A stretch of 64,000 bases of DNA from Lachnospiraceae bacterium (lineage in GTDB: Bacteria > Bacillota > Clostridia > Lachnospirales > Lachnospiraceae), in NCBI GenBank assembly GCA_900753305.1, contig CAADYR010000093.1, positions 1-64,000 of the forward strand, in the 5' to 3' direction. Below the pieces are notes generated by a model, which was given only the letters and a program-made list of their open reading frames with translations, ran no database searches and was not told the origin of the DNA. Positions 1-7,192 of this stretch are shown in pieces (the first letter of the stretch is position 1; each line of letters opens with the position of its first letter). The translations under genes were made by a program, and so were the position numbers.

Positions 1-127
1 CTAAACCATATTACTTGCCTATTTTCCCGATAGCACATGTCAAAAATCCTCAGCGTAGCCCGCTACGCCTACGTTTTTTGACATGCACTTTCTGAAAAAC
101 ATTCTGCGTAAATGGTTCAGTTATTTA
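1..127. repeat. Palindromic intergenic repeat, copy A
   Basis: Imperfect long palindrome. Its centre pairs CAGCGTAG with CTACGC around a CCCG loop, the next stem pairs CATGTCAAAAA with TTTTTTGACATG, and the outer arms pair CTAAACCATATTAC with GTAAATGGTTCAG. A related copy lies at about 44056-44216, with the 18-base core at 51-68 identical and flanking stems that differ in ways that keep pairing. The window edge may cut off the left end. No coding capacity is apparent. The function is unknown; it could be a REP/MITE-like element or a structured RNA segment. Confidence 0.75.
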
Positions 128-187
128 GAAAACGCTATACTAGGACATAAATTTTACATTATGTTGACAAAATAAAGGAACAAAATA

Positions 188-221
188 AGAGAAATGCCGT
201 AAAATGGCGTTTCTCTTTCTA
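188..221 (+). terminator. Rho-independent terminator
   Basis: AGAGAAATGCC pairs with GGCGTTTCTCT (one T-G wobble) around a 7-base loop, followed by a T-rich run. It probably ends a transcript that enters from left of the window. Confidence 0.65.
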
Positions 222-248
222 TTTAATCTGTCTGATAGGTTACAATAA

Positions 249-265
249 TTGACTATAATAGTCAA
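249..265. promoter_or_regulatory. 17-bp perfect palindrome
   Basis: TTGACTAT-A-ATAGTCAA is perfectly palindromic and lies between two terminators in a gene-free stretch. It could be an operator half or a chance AT-rich palindrome. No gene starts close enough to decide. Confidence 0.25.
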
Positions 266-288
266 ATAATTTAATAAAAATTGCAATA

Positions 289-320
289 GAAAAGCGGTCG
301 TATTTGCGACCGCTTTTCGT
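289..320. terminator. Terminator hairpin, possibly bidirectional
   Basis: GAAAAGCGGTCG pairs perfectly with CGACCGCTTTTC around a 6-base loop, with A and T runs on the two sides so that it could work in either direction. The rest of 321-651 holds no gene; AT-rich leader sequence for the small gene at 652 is all that is visible. Confidence 0.65.
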
Positions 321-502
321 TAAGGGGAGTATAAATAATTAATATATAAGGGTTGTAAAGAGGATTGAAGGAGTATCTCTTTACTGATATTAGTATATCA
401 ATTCTGACCTAAAAGGTCAATAATTTTCAGAAAACAAAATTTACCAAATTAGAATTAACAGTTTTGGACAGTGTAACAAAAGTTAACCAGATATGTAAAT
501 AT

Positions 503-536
503 TTTGCACGGTATATTTTTGTGCAAATGTGCAAAT
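503..536. promoter_or_regulatory. Repeated TTTGCAC/GTGCAAA half-sites
   Basis: TTTGCAC (503-509) and GTGCAAA (521-527) form an inverted repeat, and a second GTGCAAAT follows at 529-536. They lie about 120 bases upstream of the small Asn-rich gene. A similar AAAAGTGCAA/TTGCACTTTT pair overlaps the promoter near 5273. This may be a regulator site but is not proven. Confidence 0.25.
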
Positions 537-651
537 GCTATTCACGTAGCATGGAAGCATGTTTAGAACATACGAAAATAATAAAATGTATGTTCGAAAA
601 TATTGGAATTATGGTAAATCATAGTTCCGTCAAAATTTGGAGGTATATATT

Positions 652-858
652 ATGTCTGGAACAAACAACAATTACAAGGATGAACAGAATCAGAATCAGA
701 ACAAGAGCAGCAACAGCTCAAAGAACAGCTATCAGAATTCTCAGAATTCACAGACTTCTCAGAATTCAAAGAATTCTCAGAACTCCAAAGACGAATATGA
801 AGACAGCAATAACCAGCAGAACTGCCGCAATAATTCAAGCAACAGCAGCAGATTCTAA
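652..858 (+). CDS. Small Asn/Ser/Gln-rich protein of unknown function
   Basis: A 68-residue, low-complexity protein made mostly of Asn, Ser, Gln and Lys, with a repeated NSQNS/NSKNS pattern in the middle and one Cys near the C-terminus. I do not recognise a family. ATG at 652 is chosen because TTTGGAGG lies just upstream at good spacing; an in-frame TTG at 637 lacks this. It has its own leader and is followed by a strong terminator, so it is probably monocistronic. There is no signal peptide, membrane segment or fold motif. Composition resembles small sporulation or coat-associated proteins of Clostridia, but that is only a guess. The DNA repeat of CAGAATTC-like units (about 735-790) could be prone to slippage. 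Confidence 0.7.
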   Translation: MSGTNNNYKDEQNQNQNKSSNSSKNSYQNSQNSQTSQNSKNSQNSKDEYEDSNNQQNCRNNSSNSSRF

Positions 859-865
859 TGGGAAC

Positions 866-893
866 CGGGGCGGCGTTTACAGCCGCCCTTTTT
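866..893 (+). terminator. Rho-independent terminator
   Basis: GGGCGGC pairs with GCCGCCC around a short loop and is followed by TTTTT, directly after the stop of the small gene at 652-858. Confidence 0.85.
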
Positions 894-950
894 GCTGGAT
901 AAGGATATTTTTTAATTGACGACATTTGCATATGAATGTAATATAAAACT

Positions 951-2096
951 ATGAGAAAATATGAGTTGATAGCTCCCTGCCATTTTGGGCTGGAAGCAGT
1001 ATTAAAAAAAGAAATTATTGATCTGGGTTATGATGTATTGCTCGTTGAAGACGGTCGTGTAACCTTCCTGGGTGATGAAGAGGCAGTGTGCCGTGCAAAT
1101 ATCGGTCTTAGGACTGCAGAAAGAATCCTGGTAAAAGTAGGAACTTTCCATGCAGAAACCTTTGATGAATTATTTGAAAATACCAAGGCACTTCCATGGG
1201 AGGAATATATACCGGCAGACGGCAGATTCTGGGTAGCCAAGGCAGCCAGCGTTAAGAGTAAGCTGTTCTCCCCGTCAGATATTCAGTCAATCATGAAAAA
1301 GGCGATGGTAGAACGTCTGAAGAATATCTACCATATTAACTGGTTCAAAGAAGATGGTGCAAATTATCCTGTCAGAGTTTTTTTAATGAAGGATGAGGTT
1401 ACGGTAGGTCTGGATACGACAGGAGATTCTCTTCATAAGAGAGGCTACCGTAAATTTACGGCGAAGGCGCCCATTGCAGAAAATCTTGCAGCAGCTATGA
1501 TCATGCTGACACCGTGGAAAGAGGACAGGATTCTTGTAGATCCATTCTGCGGAAGTGGAACGATCCCTATCGAGGCAGCCATGATGGCAGCCAATATCGC
1601 GCCGGGTATGAAGCGTGGCTTCACAGCATTGAAATGGGAGCAGGTCGTACCTAAAGTATTCTGGGATGATGCATATGAAGAGGCACGTTCTATGGTAGAT
1701 CTGTCCGTCAAGGCACAGATATATGGTTATGATATAGATGAAGAAATGATTCGGATATCCGGACAGAATGCTCATTTGGCTGGCGTTGAGAATTTGATCC
1801 ATTTTGAAAAAAGAGGCGTAGATAAATTGAAAAATGATGGTAAATATGGATTCCTCATTACCAATCCTCCTTATGGAGAACGTCTTGAAGAAAAGGCCAA
1901 TATCCCTCCGCTGTATCGTAAACTGGGGGAACGCTTTAAAATGCTGGATACATGGTCATTATATCTTATCACTTCCTATGAGGAAGCGCAGAAAGATATT
2001 GGAAGAAAAGCAGATAAGAACAGAAAAATATATAACGGTATGATGAAGACCTACTATTATCAGTTCCAGGGTCCTAAGCCGCCAAGAAAGGCATAA
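951..2096 (+). CDS. THUMP-domain rRNA guanine-N2 methyltransferase (YpsC/RlmL-type)
   Basis: A 381-residue SAM-dependent RNA methyltransferase. The N-terminal ~170 residues match the ferredoxin-like plus THUMP RNA-binding module, and the C-terminal half is a class I Rossmann methyltransferase. Visible motifs are DPFCGSGT (SAM binding, about residue 198) and the catalytic NPPYGER (about 306), typical of N2-guanine methylation in 23S rRNA. The length fits the Firmicutes YpsC form, which corresponds to the N-terminal half of E. coli RlmL and lacks the RlmK half. The stop is 4 bp from the next start, so it is probably co-transcribed with the genes up to 4286. The family is clear; the exact target guanine cannot be read from sequence. 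Confidence 0.9.
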   Translation: MRKYELIAPCHFGLEAVLKKEIIDLGYDVLLVEDGRVTFLGDEEAVCRANIGLRTAERILVKVGTFHAETFDELFENTKALPWEEYIPADGRFWVAKAASVKSKLFSPSDIQSIMKKAMVERLKNIYHINWFKEDGANYPVRVFLMKDEVTVGLDTTGDSLHKRGYRKFTAKAPIAENLAAAMIMLTPWKEDRILVDPFCGSGTIPIEAAMMAANIAPGMKRGFTALKWEQVVPKVFWDDAYEEARSMVDLSVKAQIYGYDIDEEMIRISGQNAHLAGVENLIHFEKRGVDKLKNDGKYGFLITNPPYGERLEEKANIPPLYRKLGERFKMLDTWSLYLITSYEEAQKDIGRKADKNRKIYNGMMKTYYYQFQGPKPPRKA

Positions 2097-2100
2097 GGGT

Positions 2101-3135
2101 ATGGACAGGCTCAAGGCACGCGATAAGTTATACAGATATGCAATAATCTGGACGGTGGCTTTTACGATCATAAGCTGCGGTATCATGGTGTTCTTTAAGT
2201 CGAATGAGACGTATTTTGATACATATAGCGCACAGAACCTTAGAGGAAAAGATGACAGCAGGGAGACAGCAGAGTCACAGGTAAGACATAATATACAGGT
2301 CAATTATGTGGATGAGGCGGGAGCAAAGTTTGTCCTTCCTCTTACACAGACTGTAAGCCAGGATCATATCAGCATACGGGAAGAATTTGTAAACGATAAA
2401 CTGGTCATTACACTAAAGGGAGCAGCAGCATGCGTGGAGGCCGGTTCACAGGTAACCAGTGATTCTGACATTATGGAAGCTGTTGGGGTTTATAGACAGC
2501 AGGAAGATATTGTTCTCGAGTTATATTGCAAAGATGCCTATGCCTATGAACTGACACAGGAACAGAATTCGCTGTCAGTGTCTTTTACTCCACTCAGGGA
2601 TAAATATGATATTGTTTCAGTAATTTATATTGATCCGGAAGAACGCAACCGATTATCGGGTCAGGATATGCAGACATTGGATAAGCTGGCAGATAAGTAT
2701 GGAATGAAAATATTTGCTTCCTATCAGATGAAGGATGATTACACACAGCAGGAAATCATTGATTTTGCAGATCATATTCATGCAGATATGGTTCTTGGAA
2801 TCGGAGTAGAGCAGTCTGCGGATTGTGAAAAGATAGAAACATTATGTAATTCAGAGTATTTTATTCCGGATTTTGGTAGTGTGGAACTGGCAACGATCAT
2901 GACGGACAGTATGAGCCATACTTATGGGACAGGAACAGTCAGCATTACAGAAGCGGACGAACAGTGCCCTTTAGTCAGGGATGCAACAATTCCTGCTGCG
3001 CTGACAATTTATTATACAACACGGGATGGATCGGAAAGACCGGAACTGGAATATGATCTGAACCGGAAGTTAATGAACACATTGGCAGATATGTATGAAC
3101 AGATTCTGTCTGTTTATGCTACACCCAAAGGATAA
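2101..3135 (+). CDS. Membrane-anchored Amidase_3-like protein lacking zinc ligands
   Basis: A 344-residue protein with one N-terminal membrane segment (about residues 13-31) and an extracytoplasmic domain. The C-terminal part, from about residue 180, follows the N-acetylmuramoyl-L-alanine amidase (Amidase_3) pattern: a beta-strand ending in IDPEERN where active enzymes have DPGHGG, a 'G-K-I-F-A' strand, an 'HADMVLGI' strand where enzymes have AN-AD-SIHAN, and a final 'ATIPAALTIYY' strand. The usual zinc-binding His and Glu residues are absent at these positions, so it is probably a non-catalytic relative that binds peptidoglycan or a partner. Residues 45-170 look beta-rich and AMIN-like. It lies between an rRNA methyltransferase and RdgB in a tight run. 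Fold assignment is inference. Confidence 0.6.
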   Translation: MDRLKARDKLYRYAIIWTVAFTIISCGIMVFFKSNETYFDTYSAQNLRGKDDSRETAESQVRHNIQVNYVDEAGAKFVLPLTQTVSQDHISIREEFVNDKLVITLKGAAACVEAGSQVTSDSDIMEAVGVYRQQEDIVLELYCKDAYAYELTQEQNSLSVSFTPLRDKYDIVSVIYIDPEERNRLSGQDMQTLDKLADKYGMKIFASYQMKDDYTQQEIIDFADHIHADMVLGIGVEQSADCEKIETLCNSEYFIPDFGSVELATIMTDSMSHTYGTGTVSITEADEQCPLVRDATIPAALTIYYTTRDGSERPELEYDLNRKLMNTLADMYEQILSVYATPKG

Positions 3136-3150
3136 GACATAAGGAAAGGC

Positions 3151-3792
3151 ATGGTGATCAGTGTGAAAAATTTACATATAGAAGCTGACAGAATTATATT
3201 TGCAACAGGTAATGAAGGTAAAATGAAGGAGATACGCATGATCCTGGCGGATATGGGTTTGCCCATACAATCCATGAAGCAGGCGGATATCGTATTAGAT
3301 ATAGAAGAAAATGGCAGCACTTTTGAAGAAAATGCAGTGATCAAGGCAAAAGCAGTAGCACAGGCAGCCAGAGAAAAAGGAATATCGGCAATCGTGCTGG
3401 CAGATGATTCCGGACTTGAAATTGATTATCTGAATAAAGAACCCGGAATTTATTCAGCCAGATATATGGGAGAAGATACTTCGTATCATATTAAAAATGC
3501 CAATCTGATCGAGCGGCTTGAAGGCGTTGCAGATGAGCAGAGAACAGCCCGCTTCGTATGTGCGATCGCAGCAATCCTTCCTGATGGAACACAGCGGATC
3601 ACCAGAGGAACAATAGAAGGCCGCATAGGATATGAAGAAAAAGGTGAGAATGGATTTGGCTATGATCCTATTTTCTATTTACCTGAATATCAGTGCTATT
3701 CAGCAGAACTTTCACCGGAAGAAAAGAACAAAATCAGTCATCGTGGCAAAGCTCTTGAAGAAATGAAACGTATTTTAACAGAGGAACGATAA
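3151..3792 (+). CDS. rdgB: XTP/dITP diphosphatase (RdgB/HAM1 family)
   Basis: A 213-residue non-canonical purine NTP pyrophosphatase that hydrolyses dITP, XTP and ITP to monophosphates, keeping deaminated purines out of DNA and RNA. The family signature is plain: FATGNEGKMKEI near the N-terminus, DDSGLEID (metal and catalytic Asp region, about residue 87), FGYDPIF (about 170) and SHRGKALEEM (about 196). There are about 12 extra residues before the usual start of the fold. ATG 3151 follows AAGGAAAGG; GTG 3163 is an alternative. It is 11 bp upstream of the phosphoesterase gene, a pairing common in Firmicutes. Confidence 0.93.
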   Translation: MVISVKNLHIEADRIIFATGNEGKMKEIRMILADMGLPIQSMKQADIVLDIEENGSTFEENAVIKAKAVAQAAREKGISAIVLADDSGLEIDYLNKEPGIYSARYMGEDTSYHIKNANLIERLEGVADEQRTARFVCAIAAILPDGTQRITRGTIEGRIGYEEKGENGFGYDPIFYLPEYQCYSAELSPEEKNKISHRGKALEEMKRILTEER

Positions 3793-3803
3793 GGACAAAA
3801 GTT

Positions 3804-4286
3804 ATGAAAATATTGATCGTAAGTGATACACATCACCAGAATGACAATTATCTTAAAGTAATTGAACAAGTAGGCAAATTGGATATGGTAATACATTTAG
3901 GTGATGTAGAGGGCAGTGAATACACAATAAAAGAGGCTGCAGGCTGTCCTGTGGAGATGGTCAGCGGCAATAATGATTTTTTTTCAGAACTTCCTTCAGA
4001 AAAGACTTTACAAATCGGTAGGTATCGTGTTATGATAACACACGGTCATCGATATTACATAGGAATGGGCAATGAGATGCTGAAGCAGGAAGCCATTGCA
4101 CAGGGGGCTGATATTGTGATGTATGGACATACACATAAGCCTGTAATAGAGATTGACAGTGACATCATTGCAATTAATCCGGGAAGCCTTTCCTATCCCA
4201 GGCAGGAGAACAGGAAACCTTCTTACATTATTATGGAGATTGATCATGCAGGAGATGCCCATTTTACACTGAATTATCTCGATTAA
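3804..4286 (+). CDS. YfcE/MJ0936-family metallophosphoesterase
   Basis: A 160-residue single-domain phosphodiesterase of the YfcE/MJ0936 type (Vps29-like fold). The dinuclear metal motifs appear in order: SDTHH (residues 7-11), HLGDVEG (about 31), SGNND (about 52), THGH (about 76) and YGHTHKP (about 108). The family hydrolyses phosphodiesters in vitro; the natural substrate is usually unknown. It directly follows rdgB and ends the leading run; the tRNA promoter starts about 30 bp after its stop. Confidence 0.9.
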   Translation: MKILIVSDTHHQNDNYLKVIEQVGKLDMVIHLGDVEGSEYTIKEAAGCPVEMVSGNNDFFSELPSEKTLQIGRYRVMITHGHRYYIGMGNEMLKQEAIAQGADIVMYGHTHKPVIEIDSDIIAINPGSLSYPRQENRKPSYIIMEIDHAGDAHFTLNYLD

Positions 4287-4315
4287 ACATTTTTAAAAAT
4301 AAAATAAAAAAAGTG

Positions 4316-4344
4316 TTGACAAATGAGATGAACTAATATATAAT
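4316..4344 (+). promoter_or_regulatory. Sigma-A promoter of the tRNA cluster
   Basis: TTGACA and TATAAT, both perfect consensus, separated by 17 bp. The first tRNA begins about 65 bp downstream. Confidence 0.9.
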
Positions 4345-4409
4345 AACTTTTGTCGCTGTGAGAGACACAAAGAAATGATAACAAACAGTTATGTCTGTTA
4401 TACATAGAA

Positions 4410-4484
<75 letters not shown>

Positions 4485-4510
4485 CTTAATTCACACAGCA
4501 AACCGTACAT

Positions 4511-4581
4511 GCGGGTGTAGTTCAATGGTAGAACACCAGCCTTCCAAGCTGGATACGTGGGTTCGATTCCCATCACCCGCT
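4511..4581 (+). tRNA. tRNA-Gly (UCC)
   Basis: Acceptor GCGGGTG pairs with CACCCGC; anticodon loop CTTCCAA inside CCAGC/GCTGG gives UCC; T-arm GGGTTCGATTCCC. Confidence 0.97.
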
Positions 4582-4631
4582 CTGCAGATGAAGTTATCCA
4601 ATTCGTTTGCATCATGCCGTAGGTATGAAAT

Positions 4632-4705
<74 letters not shown>

Positions 4706-4734
4706 TTGAGATTGAGTTTTGCCTTATCTCACAT

Positions 4735-4809
4735 GGTGGGTATAGCGCAGTTGGTTAGCGCGTCAGATTGTGGCTCTGAAGGCCCAGGGTTCGAATCCCT
4801 GTACCCACC
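4735..4809 (+). tRNA. tRNA-His (GUG)
   Basis: Acceptor GTGGGTA pairs with TACCCAC. An encoded extra G at position -1 faces C73, the tRNA-His identity feature. The anticodon loop TTGTGGC gives GUG. Confidence 0.96.
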
Positions 4810-4813
4810 CTAT

Positions 4814-4885
4814 TGGGCTATCGCCAAGCGGTAAGGCACAGGATTTTGATTCCTGCACTCGCTGGTTCGAATCCAGCTAGCCCAG
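4814..4885 (+). tRNA. tRNA-Gln (UUG)
   Basis: Acceptor TGGGCTA pairs with TAGCCCA; anticodon loop TTTTGAT inside CAGGA/TCCTG gives UUG. Only 4 bp separate it from tRNA-His. Confidence 0.96.
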
Positions 4886-4924
4886 TTAGGTTTACTACAA
4901 CGAGCGCAGTTAATAATTAAATAT

Positions 4925-4997
4925 GGGATATTAGCTCAGTCGGTAGAGCACTTGACTTTTAATCAAGTTGTCCCGGGTTCGAATCCCGGATGTCTCA
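4925..4997 (+). tRNA. tRNA-Lys (UUU)
   Basis: Acceptor GGGATAT pairs with ATGTCTC through two wobbles; anticodon loop CTTTTAA inside CTTGA/TCAAG gives UUU. It is the last gene of the + strand cluster. Confidence 0.96.
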
Positions 4998-5009
4998 CTG
5001 AAATGAAGA

Positions 5010-5047
5010 ATCGAAAGTATTGAAATTACAATACTTTCGATTTTTTA
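5010..5047 (+). terminator. Terminator of the tRNA cluster
   Basis: TCGAAAGTAT pairs perfectly with ATACTTTCGA around a 10-base spacer and is followed by TTTTTTA. Confidence 0.9.
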
Positions 5048-5110
5048 TTTTCTGATAGATATAAAAAATTTCACGTACAATAGACAATTCTTTTAAATGG
5101 CAATAAAAAA

Positions 5111-5181
5111 AGCAGATAGCGGGAATCGAACCCGTCTCTCCAGCTTGGGAAGCTGGCGTTCTACCGATGAACTATATCTGC
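5111..5181 (-). tRNA. tRNA-Gly (CCC)
   Basis: Read on the - strand, acceptor GCAGATA pairs with TATCTGC; anticodon loop TTCCCAA inside CCAGC/GCTGG gives CCC; T-arm CGGGTTCGATTCCCG. It runs against the + strand cluster and reads Gly GGG codons. Confidence 0.95.
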
Positions 5182-5253
5182 ATGTTTACATAAAAATATG
5201 AAGCTATTTTTATTATAATCTATGGTTATAGAAATGCAAGTGAATTTATATAG

Positions 5254-5301
5254 AAAAGTGCAATAAAAACAGTTGCACTTTTTTGTGCGTTATGCTATTA
5301 T
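5254..5301 (+). promoter_or_regulatory. Promoter with overlapping inverted repeat, upstream of the ACT protein
   Basis: TTGCAC (5273-5278) and TATTAT (5296-5301) are 17 bp apart. The inverted repeat AAAAGTGCAA (5254-5263) / TTGCACTTTT (5273-5282) overlaps the -35 box. It may be a regulator site, or a hairpin that stops transcription entering from upstream. Confidence 0.65.
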
Positions 5302-5388
5302 GTATCACAGTGACGCACAAATGTCTTTGTACGAGAAACAGAAAAATAAAATATATTTTACAGATAAATTTACTCACTTTACAGGTGA

Positions 5389-5853
5389 ATGAAAGGTATG
5401 GTTATTACAATGGAGGGGACGAATGTATATTTCGTTGTGAAGAAAGGGGCACTGCCTGAGGTACTGCTTAAAGTAGTAGAGGCGAATCGTCTGATCGATA
5501 CACAGAAGGCAGCTTCTGTGCAGGAAGCAGTAGATATGGTAGGAATCAGCAGAAGCTCTTATTATAAATACAAGGATGATATTTTCCCATTTCATGATTC
5601 TGCACAGGGAACAACGCTTACACTATCCTGTCAGATGAATGATGAACCCGGATTATTATCGGATGTGCTTAAGGTAGTAGCTGAATTCAAAGCAAACATT
5701 TTGACGATCCATCAGTCTATTCCGATTAATGGAATTGCATCATTGTCTCTTAGTATTCAGATACTTGCAACAACAGGAGATGTATCAGAAATGATCCAGG
5801 AGATGGAGAAGAAAAACGGCGTACATAATGTGAAGGTACTTGCGAGAGAGTGA
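5389..5853 (+). CDS. ACT-domain protein (PheB/UPF0735-type)
   Basis: A 154-residue protein with an N-terminal helix-turn-helix-like segment (about residues 35-62, 'SVQEAVDMVGISRSSYYKYKD') and a C-terminal ACT domain (about 70-145, starting 'LTLSCQMNDEPGLLSDVL'). ACT domains bind amino acids. This PheB family sits beside homoserine dehydrogenase or prephenate dehydratase genes in Firmicutes and is thought to regulate amino-acid synthesis. ATG 5389 gives 154 residues; ATG 5398 or 5410 are possible, and the family usually starts close to the 5410 position. It lies 59 bp upstream of hom, which fits a role in the aspartate pathway. Confidence 0.85.
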   Translation: MKGMVITMEGTNVYFVVKKGALPEVLLKVVEANRLIDTQKAASVQEAVDMVGISRSSYYKYKDDIFPFHDSAQGTTLTLSCQMNDEPGLLSDVLKVVAEFKANILTIHQSIPINGIASLSLSIQILATTGDVSEMIQEMEKKNGVHNVKVLARE

Positions 5854-5912
5854 TAGGTAATCGTTCAGATACGGAAGAACGTTACAAATATAAACAGTAG
5901 AGGAGATATGGA

Positions 5913-7118
5913 ATGATTAAGGCAGCAATATTTGGTTATGGTACAGTAGGAAGCGGTGTATATGAGGTACTCACAAAGAACAGTGCCATAATACAAAACA
6001 AGCTCGGTGACAGAATTGAAGTAAAGTATGTGTTGGATCTGAGAGATTTTGAAGGAGATCCGGTACAACAGGTACTGGTGCATGATGTAGATACTATCCT
6101 TAATGATGAAGATGTTAAGATCATTTGTGAAACTATGGGGGGTGAGAAACCGGCATATGATTTTACCAGGCGCGCGTTAGAACTTGGCAAGAGTGTATGT
6201 ACATCCAATAAGGAACTTGTGGAAAAGCACGGTGCTGAACTTCTGGAAATAGCTAAGGAGCATAACTGCAGTTATCTGTTCGAAGCGAGTGTAGGTGGTG
6301 GAATTCCTATTATCAGACCTTTGTGTACTTCCCTGGCACAGGAACATATTGAATCTATTACAGGTATCTTAAATGGTACCACGAATTATATTTTATCCAA
6401 GATGGAGAATGAAGGTGCAGATTTTGATACTGTATTGAAACGTGCGCAGGAGAAAGGATATGCAGAACGCAATCCGGAAGCTGATGTATGCGGATATGAT
6501 GCAGGCCGTAAGATTGCAATTCTCGCTTCTCTTGCATATGGTAAAAATGTTGATTTTGCAGATCTGTATATTGAAGGAATTACACAGATCTCCAAAACAG
6601 ATTTTGAATATGCCGGTAAACTGGGAACGACCATTAAACTTTTTGCCAAGAGTCTGTGCAGGGACGGTAAATATTATGCGATGGTAGCTCCTTTCATGGT
6701 AACACAGGATAATCCACTGTATGCAGTACAGAACGTATTCAATGCAATCCTTGTACATGGAAATATGGTAGGAGATACAATGTATTATGGAAAAGGAGCA
6801 GGTAAACTGGCAACAGCAAGTGCAGTAGTAGCGGATGTGATTGACTGTGCAAAACATCTTGGAAAACATATTCCTATCATCTGGGATGAGCAGAAGCTGG
6901 AAGTTTCTCCTATGGATGAATTTACAAGAAGATTCTTTGTACGTGTGAAAGAAACAGATCATAATAAGATCAGAGAGAATTTTGGAGATGTAGAATTCAT
7001 TGAACATGTTGCAGATGGCGAGACTGGTTTCATCACTGCTGAAATGACAGAAAAGGCATACAATGAATGTGCTGCCAAGGCAGGAAATGTGATCAATCGT
7101 ATCCGTTTTGAGAGCTAA
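5913..7118 (+). CDS. hom: Homoserine dehydrogenase
   Basis: A 401-residue NAD(P)H-dependent enzyme that converts aspartate semialdehyde to homoserine, the branch leading to threonine and methionine. Visible are the Rossmann start FGYGTVGSGV (residues 7-16), the 'CTSNKELV' segment (about 95), the catalytic-region signature 'GGGIPIIRPL' and 'GILNGTTNYILSKM' (about 148), and 'RNPEADVCGYDAGRKIAIL' containing the catalytic Asp/Lys region. A short ACT-like tail, 'FFVRVKETDHNKIRENFGD', ends the protein; it is shorter than the ~430-residue form with a full ACT domain, so allosteric control may rest on the separate ACT protein upstream. Strong AGGAG ribosome binding site. Confidence 0.95.
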   Translation: MIKAAIFGYGTVGSGVYEVLTKNSAIIQNKLGDRIEVKYVLDLRDFEGDPVQQVLVHDVDTILNDEDVKIICETMGGEKPAYDFTRRALELGKSVCTSNKELVEKHGAELLEIAKEHNCSYLFEASVGGGIPIIRPLCTSLAQEHIESITGILNGTTNYILSKMENEGADFDTVLKRAQEKGYAERNPEADVCGYDAGRKIAILASLAYGKNVDFADLYIEGITQISKTDFEYAGKLGTTIKLFAKSLCRDGKYYAMVAPFMVTQDNPLYAVQNVFNAILVHGNMVGDTMYYGKGAGKLATASAVVADVIDCAKHLGKHIPIIWDEQKLEVSPMDEFTRRFFVRVKETDHNKIRENFGDVEFIEHVADGETGFITAEMTEKAYNECAAKAGNVINRIRFES

Positions 7119-7192
7119 ATGCAATTACTGGAATTATAATAATAGTAAAGCGATATATAAGATAACGACAGGAAAGGTAAGGTAATTTGGAA

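Noticed and set aside
735..790. CRISPR-like repeat array
   Set aside because: The repeats are short and contiguous without spacers, and encode the NSQNS pattern of the small protein.
464..919. Long + strand reading frame over the small Asn-rich gene
   Set aside because: It reads the repeats in another frame, giving an Arg/Thr/Ile-rich product, runs through the terminator, and lacks a ribosome binding site.
5100..5390. Convergent tRNA-Gly region as an integration site
   Set aside because: No integrase or partial tRNA copy is nearby.
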